NCBI GenBank assembly: GCA_019311105.1
Contig: JAFDDA010000029.1
Span: 1 to 40,266 of the forward strand
Origin: Deltaproteobacteria bacterium
GTDB taxonomy: Bacteria > Myxococcota_A > UBA9160 > JAFDDA01
Direction of reading: 5' to 3'
DNA: 40,266 bases
Shown: positions 30,435-39,333 of the stretch, in pieces
Layout: each line of letters opens with the position of its first letter
Numbering within the stretch: position 1 is the stretch's first letter
The notes under the pieces: model-generated
The model's input: only the letters and a program-made list of their open reading frames with translations
Told to the model about the DNA's origin: nothing
Database searches by the model: none
Position numbers and translations under genes: made by a program

Positions 30435-31679
30435 GCAGGTCGCGGAGCGTCCGGATCGGCGACAGCAGGAGCAGGGTTGCCCCCGCCAAGCCGATGCCGC
30501 CCGCGACGACCAAGGTCTCGCGAAGCCCAGCCCATTCGCCGACGGCTCCACCCACGACCAGACCGACCAACATCGCGGCGGCGCCCCCGAAACCCGTGAC
30601 TCCCGCGACGCGGCCCCGCAGCTGGGGCGGAGTCAGCGTCTGCCGCAGACTCGACTCGTTCACTTCGAAGACGACTTCGAACCCGTCACCGAGTTGGTGC
30701 GCGACGAGAAGCGCGAGCCCCAGCCATCCCGCGCCGGGGGCAAGGGGGAGAAGCAAGGTCGCGAGGGAGACGCCGAAGACACCGAGGATCATGCTCCAGC
30801 CAACACCGATCCGTCGCGGGAGCCTTTCCGCGGCCAAGGCGCCGACGAGGGAGGAGACGCCACCGGCCGCGAAGACCAACCCCAGAACGCCCGGTGCGAA
30901 GCCCAACTCTTCGTAGACGTAGAGTACGTACACGACGCTGGCGACGCGCCACGACATGGCCACCAATGCCAGGCCGAGGACCCCGGCAGCAACAGGCGAT
31001 GGCCGACGAGGAACGCGACACCTTCACGGGTCTCCTGCCAAACGCTGGTCGAGGTTCCGACCGACGCCGTGCGTGGTACCTCCTGGGCATCGACCCCGCG
31101 AAGGCAGAGTGCCGAGAGGACATAGGAGGCCGCATCCACGATGAAGACGAAGGGTGCGCCGAGCCATTGGATGAGGACCCCCCCGCTGGCGAACGCGCCC
31201 CCCTCGGTCACGGACTCGACGGCTTTCAATCGCCCGTTCGCTTCGAGCAACTGCGTGGACGGAACGATCGCCGGCAGGATGGCATGGTGCGCGGCACCGA
31301 AGAGGAAGGTGAGGAAGCCGTGGATGGCGACCACGACGTGGAGCTGCCCCAGGGTCAAAAGCTCGAGCCACGCTGCGACGGGGATCCAGAGCAGGGTGGC
31401 GGCGCGGGCCCAGTCACTCGCCACCAGAATGGGGCGCCGAGGTAGCCGATCCACCCACGCCGAGGCGACCAGGCCGAGCACGAACCCCGGGGCCAGGCCC
31501 GCGGCGGTCAGTGTTGCGATGTCGGCCGGGGTGGCATCGAGCACGCTGATGGCGACGAAGGGCAGGGCCATCGCATGCAGCATGCTGCCGTAGTTCGAGA
31601 TCGTGGCCGCTGCGAAGAGGCTCCGGTAGCTCCGGTTGCGGAAGACTCCGGGCGGCGGCGAGTGGGGGGCTTCGGACAT
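30424..31679 (-). pseudogene. MFS transporter, interrupted by one frameshift
   Basis: The N-terminal part (ATG at 31679) reads FRNRSYRSLFAAATISNYGS, then RRPILVASDWARAATLLWIP, a major facilitator of the enterobactin-exporter/MFS_3 type. After GVAFLVGHRLLLPG homology jumps frame; the continuation reads LGLALVAMSWRVASVVYVLY and ends SPIRTLRDLPTT at 30424. The break is at a run of four C (30981-30984); adding one base restores a protein of about 418 residues with some 12 membrane segments. This is as likely a homopolymer sequencing error as a genuine mutation. Two open frames of 297 and 181 codons could each be called as separate genes by software. It converges on the uup gene, whose stop lies inside it. 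Confidence 0.8.
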
Positions 31680-31737
31680 GCGCGCAGGCTAACGGATCGG
31701 GCTGCCCAGAAGTTTGGGGCTTAGACCGGTGCCGAGT

Positions 31738-33645
31738 TCAGTTCGCGCCGGGGCTCGCCCTCGGCACCGCCCGTGGGCAGATCAGCCTCGCCTGGCGGTT
31801 CAGCGCCCGAGCGTCCTCGGGCGAGAGGTCGTAGACCCGCAGGGAGTGACCGATGTGCGCGTGGGGTTCGACGTCTGCAAAGTAGGCATATGCATTCGTC
31901 GGGATGTTGACGACGCGGTTGGCGGGAACGAGTCGGAAGGGCAGGCCAGCGACGTAGTTGGCACTCACGATGTGGAGGCCCGGCTCGAGGCAGCGCGGTT
32001 CATCGGGCTCCCGTTGCACGCCCGGCGTCGCGCCGAGGGTCCGCGGGTCGCGCGGGATCATGCGCGTCTCGATGCCGAGCACCGTCGGGTCCACGCTCGT
32101 ATACAGCGCGGCCGAGATGGGCCCTTCGACGCCTCGTGCTTCCAGCCAGCTGCGCAGATGCAGGAGCTCCTGACCCCAGTCGAGGTTCGAGTCGGCGAGA
32201 TGTCGGTAGCCCGCGCTCGAGCCCCCGACCAGCGGGGAGAAGTAGGAGAGCGCGTGGGTGCCGACGCCGAGTGCGGTCGCGGCGTGGAGGAACGCCACGG
32301 CGCCGAGCGACCACGCCACGGGCCGCGCCGGCAGCAGCTGCGCGAGCCGACCGGTCGTGAGCATGAGGAAGGGCAGCGCCGGGAGCGCGTAGCGGACGCC
32401 GAGGTTCACCCCTGCCGCGCTCATGGATGCGAGAAGCAAGGCCGGTGGGAGCCATACGAACGCTTCGTCGACGGCGCGCAGCCGGGTTTTCGGAGAGAGC
32501 CCGAGCGCGAGCGTCGCGGCGGCGAGCAGCACGAGCAAGGCGGGCGTGGACTTCACGAGCAGGGCGTACAAGAAGTAGTACCACCACCCACCCATGCGGA
32601 CCTCACCCCGCAGGTAGGTGAACCAACCCGCGCCGGGCAACTGAGGGCGGGCTTCGAAACTCTGGAGGTCGAAGCCCGCGAGGAATGCGCGGGGGAGCGG
32701 GACGGGGATGCTTTCGAGTGGGGTGTTGCGGAAGCGATTCACGCGCATCGCGTAGACGGCGGCGTAGACATCGTGGGGCGCGACCTCGACCCGAGCCGAG
32801 CGGTAGCGGGTCAAGGTCGTCGAAAGATAGTCGGGCTCGCCCAGGCGATGGCCCGTTCCCTGGAATCCGTAGCCCGCATTGATCACGAAGACCGAGATGC
32901 CGAGGATCGCGAGCGCGCCCGGAGCCAGGCCGCGGATGCGCGACCGCCATTCGCCGCCGGCTCCGAGCAAAGCGGGCAGGGCCATCAACGGCCAGAGACC
33001 GTAGAGGCTGAGCGCGCTCAGCTTCACGAGTTGTGCGAGGCCGAGCAGCGCGCCGCACGCCACGGCGCCGGCCATCCCCGGCGCGCGTAGCCAGCGCCAG
33101 AAGCAGTAGGTCGCCGTGAGCATCAGCGATGCGGCGGGGACGTCACTGGTGAAGAGCGCCGCGTGGCCGATGGCGTTGGGTGAGAAGCACCAGAGACAGA
33201 GGGCGAGCAGGCCGCCCCACGCGCCGAACAGATCGCGACCCCAGAAGAAGAGCACGGCTCCGAGCAGCACGGAGAAGGGCAGGGTTGCCAGGCGTGCTGC
33301 GCGGAAGATGCGATGGTAGTGGCCGGGCGGGTCGGCATTCGCGCGCATGAAGTCGCGTGCCAGGTCGGGGTAGTGAGGCGTCGCGCCCAGCGCCTCGGCG
33401 GCTCGCCAGGAATGTTCGTAGTCGGGGCGTGCACCCGCGGCGAGGGCTGCCGCGGCGCCGAGCATCTTCACGAGGGGCGGTTGCGGGTTGACCTCGAACC
33501 CACCGCGTTGCAGGTAGGCGATGCCTGCCGGGAGGTGGCCGAACTCGTCGATCGTCACCGCGTGGTGGGCGTTGCCGAGCAGCACGAGCCCGGCGTGCAC
33601 CAGCAGGGCAAACGCGGCGAGCGCTCCAGGCTTCAACACCTTCAT
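31738..33645 (-). CDS. GT39-like membrane glycosyltransferase (ArnT/PMT superfamily)
   Basis: A 635-residue multi-pass protein. The N-terminal membrane segment is followed by VTIDEFGHLPAGIAYLQRGG and FEVNPQPPLVKMLGAAAALA; the acidic pair in this first loop is the catalytic feature of lipid-linked-sugar transferases of the GT39/GT83 fold. Many hydrophobic segments follow (LATLPFSVLLGAVLFFWGRD; LIVF-rich stretches to about residue 480), then a soluble C-terminal domain with NLDWGQELLHLRSWLEARGV. The enzyme class moves a sugar from an undecaprenyl- or polyprenyl-phosphate donor onto protein or lipid at the outer face of the membrane. It has no glycan-synthesis neighbours, so the acceptor is unknown. 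The ATG has only a weak AGGG upstream. Confidence 0.82.
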   Translation of the reverse strand: MKVLKPGALAAFALLVHAGLVLLGNAHHAVTIDEFGHLPAGIAYLQRGGFEVNPQPPLVKMLGAAAALAAGARPDYEHSWRAAEALGATPHYPDLARDFMRANADPPGHYHRIFRAARLATLPFSVLLGAVLFFWGRDLFGAWGGLLALCLWCFSPNAIGHAALFTSDVPAASLMLTATYCFWRWLRAPGMAGAVACGALLGLAQLVKLSALSLYGLWPLMALPALLGAGGEWRSRIRGLAPGALAILGISVFVINAGYGFQGTGHRLGEPDYLSTTLTRYRSARVEVAPHDVYAAVYAMRVNRFRNTPLESIPVPLPRAFLAGFDLQSFEARPQLPGAGWFTYLRGEVRMGGWWYYFLYALLVKSTPALLVLLAAATLALGLSPKTRLRAVDEAFVWLPPALLLASMSAAGVNLGVRYALPALPFLMLTTGRLAQLLPARPVAWSLGAVAFLHAATALGVGTHALSYFSPLVGGSSAGYRHLADSNLDWGQELLHLRSWLEARGVEGPISAALYTSVDPTVLGIETRMIPRDPRTLGATPGVQREPDEPRCLEPGLHIVSANYVAGLPFRLVPANRVVNIPTNAYAYFADVEPHAHIGHSLRVYDLSPEDARALNRQARLICPRAVPRASPGAN

Positions 33646-33689
33646 TGGGCGACCCTAGCGAACGCCCGAGATCGAACGGAAGGCAGCGG

Positions 33690-34553
33690 TCAGTCGAGCT
33701 TCGCGATGACGTCGCTGCCGAGCTTCTCGATGCCCTCGATGGGGTTCTTGGTGCCGAGCGCCTGGAGCGGCACGACGAGCCGCCCTACGCCCAGGTCTTC
33801 GAACTGCCGGAGCGAGTCGAGGCCCATGGCGGGCATCCACATGCAGGTGATCTCGATGGTCGCGACGTCGCGGCCCTCGGCCGCGCAGGCTTCTCCGAGC
33901 GGCTTCATCATCTTCGCGAGCGCGTCGGGCGCCGGCGTCGGCGCGAACCAACCCTGGCCGTACTTGGCGATGCGCTCAAACGCCTTCCCCTTGCTGCCAC
34001 CGATGACGACGGGGAAGGGGCTCTGCACCGGCCGGGGATGGCTCTTGAAGCCCGTCCACTGCAGGAAGTCGCTCTGGTGTTCGACCACGTCGTCGGACCA
34101 GACCTTGTTCATGGCCTCGATGTAGTCGTCGAAGCGCGCGCCGCGCCGCTCGAAGGGCGTGCCCATGGCCTCGAACTCCTCGCGCAACCAGCCGATGCCC
34201 ACGCCCAGCATGAAGCGCCCCCCCGACACGAGGTCGAGGCTCGCCGCCTGCTTGGCGAGCAGCAGCGGGTTGGTCTGGGGGAGGATGTTGACGCCGGTGC
34301 CGAGACGGATCGTCTTGGTATGGGCCGCCGCGAAGCTGAGCGCAATCAGCGGATCGATGAAGTTCGTCTCGGGTGTGACGCCCATCTTGCCGTCGGCGCT
34401 GTAGGGATACTTCGACTGGTAGTCCACCGGAACGATCGCGTGCTCGAAGGTCCAAATGGATTCGAGCCCGGCCTCTTCCGACTTCTGCGCGAGGTTCACG
34501 ACTTGCTCGGCATCGGTCGGGCCGACGTTGATGGGGATGAGACCGATCTTCAT
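33690..34553 (-). CDS. Luciferase-like (LLM class) probable F420-dependent oxidoreductase
   Basis: A 287-residue luciferase-superfamily protein, shorter than the one at 2405 and from a different subfamily. Key segments are MKIGLIPINVGPTDAEQVVN, SEEAGLESIWTFEHAIVPVD, TKTIRLGTGVNILPQTNPLL, ASLDLVSGGRFMLGVGIGWL and PFPVVIGGSKGKAFERIAKY. The GGRFxLGVGxGWLREEFEA pattern is typical of the TIGR03619-like F420 group, though the cofactor cannot be proven. The ATG follows GGAGCCCCC. It lies on the minus strand between the GT39-like gene and the lipoprotein lipase with short gaps. The reaction is probably oxidation of an alcohol or ring carbon; its partner pathway is not evident. Confidence 0.88.
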   Translation of the reverse strand: MKIGLIPINVGPTDAEQVVNLAQKSEEAGLESIWTFEHAIVPVDYQSKYPYSADGKMGVTPETNFIDPLIALSFAAAHTKTIRLGTGVNILPQTNPLLLAKQAASLDLVSGGRFMLGVGIGWLREEFEAMGTPFERRGARFDDYIEAMNKVWSDDVVEHQSDFLQWTGFKSHPRPVQSPFPVVIGGSKGKAFERIAKYGQGWFAPTPAPDALAKMMKPLGEACAAEGRDVATIEITCMWMPAMGLDSLRQFEDLGVGRLVVPLQALGTKNPIEGIEKLGSDVIAKLD

Positions 34554-34629
34554 GGGGGCTCCTTCGGGATGGCTCGTCGGAGGAACGCTAGCGCGCTTTC
34601 CTACCGCGCCGATTGTTGTGGCGTTGAAT

Positions 34630-36516
34630 TCAATTCTTGCCCTGGGAGGATGCCGCGGCGTGTTCGAGCAGGATGCGGCGGACCTCTTCGATCGCCTCGG
34701 CCGTGCCCTGGACGGAGTGGCTTGAGCGGATCACGAGTTCCGATTCGACCGCGTCTATGTGGGCGCTGCGGTACTCGACGACGCCGTCGTTGCCCTCTTC
34801 GGGCGGGCCGTTCCCCCGGACTGGAATGATCGAGTGAGCGGCGACTCCGGGCACAATCGGGGTGGCTGCAAGAGCCTCGAGGAATGGATTGCCGGGGGTC
34901 ATGTTGTCGATGCTCGTGGGGATCCGATCGAACGCGAGGCCATCAGCGCCACCTAGGAGATCCGCGCCCGCTGCGATCAAGTTCACGGGCAGCTTCACGA
35001 GGCCGGACAGCCAACGGGATGGCTGAAAACCTGCGAGGCGCACCGAGTTCAAGAAGCTTCCCCGGTGAGGTGTCGAGATGAAGATCAGCCGCTTGACGAA
35101 GGGGAGCGGCTTTACGAAGAGTGCGCGCCGAAACAGGGTCCGGGTCTCGGCTGAGACGTCGAGTTCTTCGAGGGGGACCTCGCTCACCTCGTCCCACAGG
35201 CGGGTGCCCGGGTCGATGGCGGTGAGTTTGGTCAGCAGTCCGCCCTGGCTGTGGCCGATCACGACCATTCGTTGCAGCGCCGGGTCGTGGCCGGCCGGGT
35301 CGACCTCGGCGACGGCACCGATGAGCGCCTCGCGAAGCAGTGCTCCAGACAGGGCGACCGGGTTCCCCGTGTTGTACATGAAGATCCAGATCTGAAAGCG
35401 CTTGGAGATCTGGGGGTCGTTGTCGAGCTCGTTGACCAGCTCTGCCCAGCGAACTGGGCTGGAGGCGGTGCCATGCACCAGAACGACCGGGATCCTTCCT
35501 CTGCGCCATGGCCGGAAGAACAGAAGCCCGTCCTCTCGCGATCCGGTGAGAGCGGCTGAGCGGAACGTCCCGGAGAGAAACCCCTCGCGTTCGAACGCCC
35601 AGGCATCGGATTCCTGGAGCATCAACGCGAGGGTCGAGGTCGTTTCAAATTCCAGCGGCACGCTGCGGCCGGCAATATCCAGACGTTGAACGTCATCCTG
35701 GGAATGAACTTCGAGGACGCCTCGCATTCGGCCCGACGCGAGCGTGGCCCGCGCGGCGTCGATCCGCAGCAGGGCCGTCACCGGAAGTTCGAGGCCCGGC
35801 GGGATCCGGCCGGCGCCGGGCGGCACGCCCACGGCGTTGTCGAATGGTGCGAGCCGTGCTGCGAGGGGAGCCCCGATGCCGGCACGCCGATAGCGATTGC
35901 GAAGGCCATGGATGCGGACGTCGGTGGCAGAGCGGAAGCCGCCGAGCTCGTAGCCGCTCCACAGAAAGGCCGGGGTGGCTCGTGAGATCTCGATCGTTCC
36001 GAACGGCAGGGCGACCGTGCGTCCATCGAGTTGGACGTCCAAGCCGTTACCCGATGCGAGCCCACCCGCGAGCCCGCGGTTGTAGATCGTCGCCGCCAAC
36101 CGGAGGCGGGGATCGAAGGGCTCGGGTCGGCGTTCCGGCTCGTCCGGGAAGAGGTACGCCCAAGCGTAGACCGCCGCTGCGAGCAGATGAGACTGGTCGC
36201 CCGTCGCCGCCCCGTGTAGATACGAGAGTTCGGCCAGGGCAAACAGCCGGCTGCTGTCCTCCGGAGCGAGGGCGCCGTGCAGCTCCGTCAGGGTCTGCTC
36301 GGGCTTGCTGCCGAAGAGATCGTAGAGACCCAGGCGACGAAGCAGTTGCTCGGTGTTGGCGCTCGGCTCTCTGCTCGTCAGCGCGCTCGCCGTCAGGTGT
36401 CGCTGGGCCGTCCGCGGATCCACCGGCGTCGCGCCCATTGGCGGGCCGGAAGCGCAGGCGCCGAGGGCGGTCGAGATCAGGATCAAGAGCGAGAAGCGAA
36501 AGGAGATCCGATTCAT
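34630..36516 (-). CDS. Lipoprotein with alpha/beta-hydrolase (lipase-like) domain
   Basis: A 628-residue exported lipoprotein. MNRISFRFSLLILISTALGAC is a type II signal peptide with lipobox LGAC and Cys21 as the lipidation site. Residues about 50-330 are an unassigned helical and strand region; an alpha/beta hydrolase follows with PVVLVHGTASSPVRWAELVN (oxyanion hole, 344-363), Ser423 in VVIGHSQGGLLTK, a likely Asp577 (EEGNDGVVEY) and His600 (SSHSVQGT). It resembles triacylglycerol-lipase or phospholipase-type outer-membrane hydrolases. Its ATG overlaps the stop of the DUF4105 gene (ATGA at 36516-36513), so the two are translationally coupled; a lipoprotein-modifying partner would fit. Confidence 0.88.
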   Translation of the reverse strand: MNRISFRFSLLILISTALGACASGPPMGATPVDPRTAQRHLTASALTSREPSANTEQLLRRLGLYDLFGSKPEQTLTELHGALAPEDSSRLFALAELSYLHGAATGDQSHLLAAAVYAWAYLFPDEPERRPEPFDPRLRLAATIYNRGLAGGLASGNGLDVQLDGRTVALPFGTIEISRATPAFLWSGYELGGFRSATDVRIHGLRNRYRRAGIGAPLAARLAPFDNAVGVPPGAGRIPPGLELPVTALLRIDAARATLASGRMRGVLEVHSQDDVQRLDIAGRSVPLEFETTSTLALMLQESDAWAFEREGFLSGTFRSAALTGSREDGLLFFRPWRRGRIPVVLVHGTASSPVRWAELVNELDNDPQISKRFQIWIFMYNTGNPVALSGALLREALIGAVAEVDPAGHDPALQRMVVIGHSQGGLLTKLTAIDPGTRLWDEVSEVPLEELDVSAETRTLFRRALFVKPLPFVKRLIFISTPHRGSFLNSVRLAGFQPSRWLSGLVKLPVNLIAAGADLLGGADGLAFDRIPTSIDNMTPGNPFLEALAATPIVPGVAAHSIIPVRGNGPPEEGNDGVVEYRSAHIDAVESELVIRSSHSVQGTAEAIEEVRRILLEHAAASSQGKN

Positions 36517-37517
36517 CGGCGGGGTTCCTCGGCGTCAGTGTGGCCGTGTCGTGCCGGCAGGCCTTCCCGGATGCGTTCCGAGAAGCCTGACCCAACGCCC
36601 GCAGCTCTCGCCCGTTCGTTGATGTGGCTGCGTTCGCGCAACACATCGAAGGGAAGGCTGCCGTCGATGGTGCCGCGCTCGTAGCCGAGCTCATCGATGT
36701 GGCCGTTCACCAGGATGCGCCAGTCCCACGGGTTTCCCGCACCCACGTGCTGCGCGTGATGACGGATCGTGGTCGTGCAGTTGTGGGTGGCGGCGTTGTA
36801 CCAGCGGGGCTCGTGAGAGAGGCGGTTGATCTCGGCCAGGTAGTCGAGCAGCACGGCCCGGGATTTTTCGGGTGATGTGGTGAGGCGGTACAGCTGGCAT
36901 TCGTCGCCCCGGTGGTTGGTCCGCAGCCCGACGACGTCGCGTTCGTCGGCGACTACGTAGTAGAGCTCGAACTGGCGGAAGAAGCCGAGGACGGCCGAGT
37001 AGGCTTCACCCACTTCCTTCCGCGTCTCGATGGAGACGGCGAGGTTGGGGCCATCGCTGAACTCCCAGGAGACGATCGTGTGGGCGATCCACGGAGAACC
37101 CCAGTAGCAGAGGAAGAGATCGGCACCGACCAGTCGGGAGAGGTCGTAGCTCCGCTTCTCCCAACGCTCGGTGAAGTCGTCCTCGCTGCGGTACTCGAAG
37201 TTCCGGAGGTTCCGGACCGTCACCCGATCGCCCTGGATCGACGCCGAGGCCGTGTGGGCGACGTCGCGGAGCCACTCGCGGTCGTTGCTCGGCTCGAGCG
37301 AGAGCCACCACGCCGATGCCATGGCGAGGAAGCCTAGAAAGAGGGTCGCTCCGAAGGCACGCGAGCGTGGCAGCAGCAGCCCGACCCACGTCGCCACGAA
37401 GAAGGTGGCCGCCAGCAGGTTGGCCGGGATCGGCGCGGAGGGCCCGTCGAACCAGATCGTTGCGCTCACCCAAGCGGAGGCAAGCAGTGCGAGGCCGAAA
37501 AGGACCGCTTTGATCAT
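36513..37517 (-). CDS. DUF4105 membrane protein (Lnb-like lipoprotein N-acyltransferase candidate)
   Basis: A 334-residue protein with hydrophobic segments at about 1-20, 33-50 and 55-72, followed by a periplasmic-type domain. That domain matches DUF4105: HTIVSWEFSDGPNLAVSIET with His146, ETRKEVGEAYSAVLGFFRQF, and YNAATHNCTTTIRHHAQHVG with Cys247, the expected Cys/His catalytic pair. Some DUF4105 proteins (Lnb) N-acylate lipoproteins in bacteria lacking Lnt; that family function is recalled, not shown here. The start at 37517 gives an immediate membrane segment; a GTG at 37556 is an alternative. Its last codon overlaps the start of a lipoprotein lipase gene. No lnt or lgt is in the window. 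Confidence 0.82.
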   Translation of the reverse strand: MIKAVLFGLALLASAWVSATIWFDGPSAPIPANLLAATFFVATWVGLLLPRSRAFGATLFLGFLAMASAWWLSLEPSNDREWLRDVAHTASASIQGDRVTVRNLRNFEYRSEDDFTERWEKRSYDLSRLVGADLFLCYWGSPWIAHTIVSWEFSDGPNLAVSIETRKEVGEAYSAVLGFFRQFELYYVVADERDVVGLRTNHRGDECQLYRLTTSPEKSRAVLLDYLAEINRLSHEPRWYNAATHNCTTTIRHHAQHVGAGNPWDWRILVNGHIDELGYERGTIDGSLPFDVLRERSHINERARAAGVGSGFSERIREGLPARHGHTDAEEPRR

Positions 37518-37689
37518 CGCCTGCCGGGGAGCGCCGTGAGCGAGAGAGCCGCGCACCCGAGCAGTCTGTCAATCTGCATCATGACACTCTACCGGTTCGA
37601 AGGCCGGCGGGGTGCCGACTCCCCCAGGGAGTGCGGGATGGAGGCCAACCACTGGGCTGCGGCTCCCTGTCGAGGGCGAGGAGGTGTTC

Positions 37690-37866
37690 GTGTCAGTGCG
37701 ATTCATTCCGTCCGGACTCCTGGTCCTGACCCTTCTGTTCATGCCCTCCGGTGTTGGCGCGGGGCCCCGTGTCCTCGATGCGCTGCGTACCGTCCGCATT
37801 CGCCCAAGTGGATCACGCCGCGCGGCCCGAACTTCTCGCGGAAGGTCTGGCTGTCGGGCAGGATGA
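37690..37866 (+). CDS. Short ORF with signal-peptide-like start, probably a truncated gene
   Basis: A 58-codon frame starting at GTG 37690 with a strong ribosome-binding site (GAGGAGG, five bases upstream). It reads MSVRFIPSGLLVLTLLFMPS then GVGAGPRVLD, a convincing export signal, but after about 35 residues it turns into Arg/Ser-rich sequence typical of a non-coding frame and stops. I read it as the 5' end of a lost secreted-protein gene. It overlaps the opposite-strand fragment at 37739-37948. Apart from these two fragments, the stretch 37518-37981 holds nothing I can name. Confidence 0.35.
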   Translation: MSVRFIPSGLLVLTLLFMPSGVGAGPRVLDALRTVRIRPSGSRRAARTSRGRSGCRAG

Positions 37867-37948
37867 CGTCGCCCGGCACGACCTGGGCGCCGAGCACCAG
37901 CGAGACGGCTCCGAGGGCACCGGCGAACTCGGTGAGCTTCATGCTCAT
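37739..37948 (-). CDS. Short ORF, probable 5' fragment of a lost exported-protein gene
   Basis: The 69-codon frame opens with ATGAGCATG and reads MKLTEFAGALGAVSLVLGAQ, then VVPGDVILPDSQTFREKFGP and RGVIHLGE, which looks like real coding sequence with a short hydrophobic N-terminus. Its last 20 residues (rich in His, Arg, Gly) look non-coding, and no strong ribosome-binding site precedes it. It meets the plus-strand fragment head-on near 37790-37800. Family unknown. It lies 33 bases downstream of the HTTM-type gene on the same strand, so it could also be a small intact gene. Confidence 0.4.
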   Translation of the reverse strand: MSMKLTEFAGALGAVSLVLGAQVVPGDVILPDSQTFREKFGPRGVIHLGECGRYAAHRGHGAPRQHRRA

Positions 37949-37981
37949 GCAGGAGCGCGTACGAAGCGCTCGGCCGACACT

Positions 37982-38887
37982 CTAGGTAGGCAGGGGTGCG
38001 TGCTCGGCGAGCCAGACGGCCCACGGGACCTCGCGATAGAACAGGATGAGCGCGAACGCCGCGACGTAGGCGAGGCGCGTCCGCCGGCGCTCGGCGGGGC
38101 ATTGCGCGAGCCCCATCGCGAGGAGTAGCCAGCCGAAGCCCTCCACCGTCGCGACCGAGTAGGTGCTGGCAGCGAAGACGAGCAGGGCCGCGTCGCGGAG
38201 CCGCGCGGGGCCTCGTTCGCCGGGCCAGAGGAACACCACCGCCAGCAGGGCCTCGATAGCGACCGTCCAGAGCGTCGCGCCGGTCGCCATCCATGAAAAA
38301 CGGTGTGCGAGCTCGAGCCCGGCGACGGCGGCTGGTTGCAAACCGTCGACGTGGGCACGGAGCACGGCGCGGTGCGCCTCGAGGTCCTCCAGCGAGATCC
38401 CGGCGAACCAACGCGTCGCCCCTTCGAAGCGCGGGTCGAGCAGCAGAGTCGCGCCCAGGAAGCTCCCGTCGAGATAGTCCGGCGACAAGATCTTCCAGAG
38501 CGTCGCGAACGCGAACACGAGGCCCACCAGAACGCGCGCGTTGCGCGCGAGTGCGCCCGGCACGTCCCGTGCACCCAGCGAGAATGCGACGGCAAGACAC
38601 CAGTAGGCCAGCAGGTAGGCATGATTGTCGGCGAGCGGCCAGTCGAGGGCGACGCGCAGCGCGGCGAGCGTGCCGAGCAGGCCCCAGAGAGAAGCCCGGC
38701 GCAACAGGGGCGGGAACACCAACCCCGCCGCAGGCAAGGCGAGCAGCAGCAGGCGCAGGCCGGGGCCTCCGATGGGCGATAGAAGCAGCGCGACCAGGGT
38801 CAGACGCAGCGCGAGGTCCGCGCCGCGGTCGCCCTTTAGTGCGCCGCCGAAGGAGCCGACGCTGCCGGGCGCCGCCTCAGCCGCCAC
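37982..38887 (-). CDS. HTTM-type membrane protein (vitamin K-dependent carboxylase-like fold)
   Basis: A 301-residue multi-pass membrane protein. Segments such as NHAYLLAYWCLAVAFSLGAR, ARNARVLVGLVFAFATLWKI, LSPDYLDGSFLGATLLLDPR and WTVAIEALLAVVFLW follow the HTTM pattern (horizontally transferred transmembrane domain, related to gamma-carboxylases). The FxxATLWKxLSPDYLDGSF stretch is the most recognisable. The start is GTG at 38887 with GAGG nine bases upstream, overlapping the preceding gene's stop by 11 bases. Upstream open frame to 39193 is antisense-like and not coding. HTTM proteins usually pair with a small anchored partner, as here. The catalytic activity is unproven. Confidence 0.78.
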   Translation of the reverse strand: MAAEAAPGSVGSFGGALKGDRGADLALRLTLVALLLSPIGGPGLRLLLLALPAAGLVFPPLLRRASLWGLLGTLAALRVALDWPLADNHAYLLAYWCLAVAFSLGARDVPGALARNARVLVGLVFAFATLWKILSPDYLDGSFLGATLLLDPRFEGATRWFAGISLEDLEAHRAVLRAHVDGLQPAAVAGLELAHRFSWMATGATLWTVAIEALLAVVFLWPGERGPARLRDAALLVFAASTYSVATVEGFGWLLLAMGLAQCPAERRRTRLAYVAAFALILFYREVPWAVWLAEHAPLPT

Positions 38888-39302
38888 CGACGGGGACCTC
38901 GAACTCGCGCACGATCTGGTTGGAGGGAGCCAGCGTCCCCGGGGCAAAGCGGGTCCGCCAGATCTGGATGCGAACGGCGCTCGCGGGCCCGTAGTCCGGT
39001 GAAGGCAGCGCCGCCAGCGCCCGCGCCAAGCCCTCTGCACGGGCACGGGTCGGGAAGGCGAGCAGACGAAGCAGATCGTCGGAGCGCTCGGGCGGCACGG
39101 CCACCTCGCGCTCGAGCCCGGGGCGCAACACGGACGCGTGTACGTGCCGCCGCCCGCCCGCGTCGGAGGTCGAGAACATCCCGAAACCGCCACCGGACCA
39201 CGGGCTCAGGCCTGCGCCCCGGGCCAGGGCGAGCTGCACCAGCGCCACGGCGAGAAGCAGGGCCGGTGCCACCCGCCATCGCCAGCGATCGTGCTCCGAC
39301 AT
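38877..39302 (-). CDS. Small membrane-anchored partner of the HTTM protein
   Basis: A 141-residue protein with one N-terminal membrane anchor or signal (VAPALLLAVALVQLALARGA) followed by LSPWSGGGFGMFSTSDAGGR and a soluble domain ending in FAPGTLAPSNQIVREFEVPV. The WSGGGFGMFST motif is common in proteins encoded beside HTTM genes (recalled from general pattern). Its stop overlaps the GTG of the HTTM gene by 11 bases, so the two are translationally coupled and probably form one complex. No strong Shine-Dalgarno is seen before the ATG at 39302. Function unknown. Confidence 0.78.
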   Translation of the reverse strand: MSEHDRWRWRVAPALLLAVALVQLALARGAGLSPWSGGGFGMFSTSDAGGRRHVHASVLRPGLEREVAVPPERSDDLLRLLAFPTRARAEGLARALAALPSPDYGPASAVRIQIWRTRFAPGTLAPSNQIVREFEVPVGGG

Positions 39303-39333
39303 CCTGGCAGGGCTCCTTTGCCTGGAACCCTGC

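Noticed and set aside
28362..30551. Minus-strand open frame of about 729 codons opposite uup
   Set aside because: It mirrors the ABC-F gene exactly and has no recognisable motif; a shadow frame.
34624..34633. Perfect 10-bp palindrome TTGAATTCAA as a regulator site
   Set aside because: It overlaps the 3' end of the lipase gene, is short, and no promoter is next to it.
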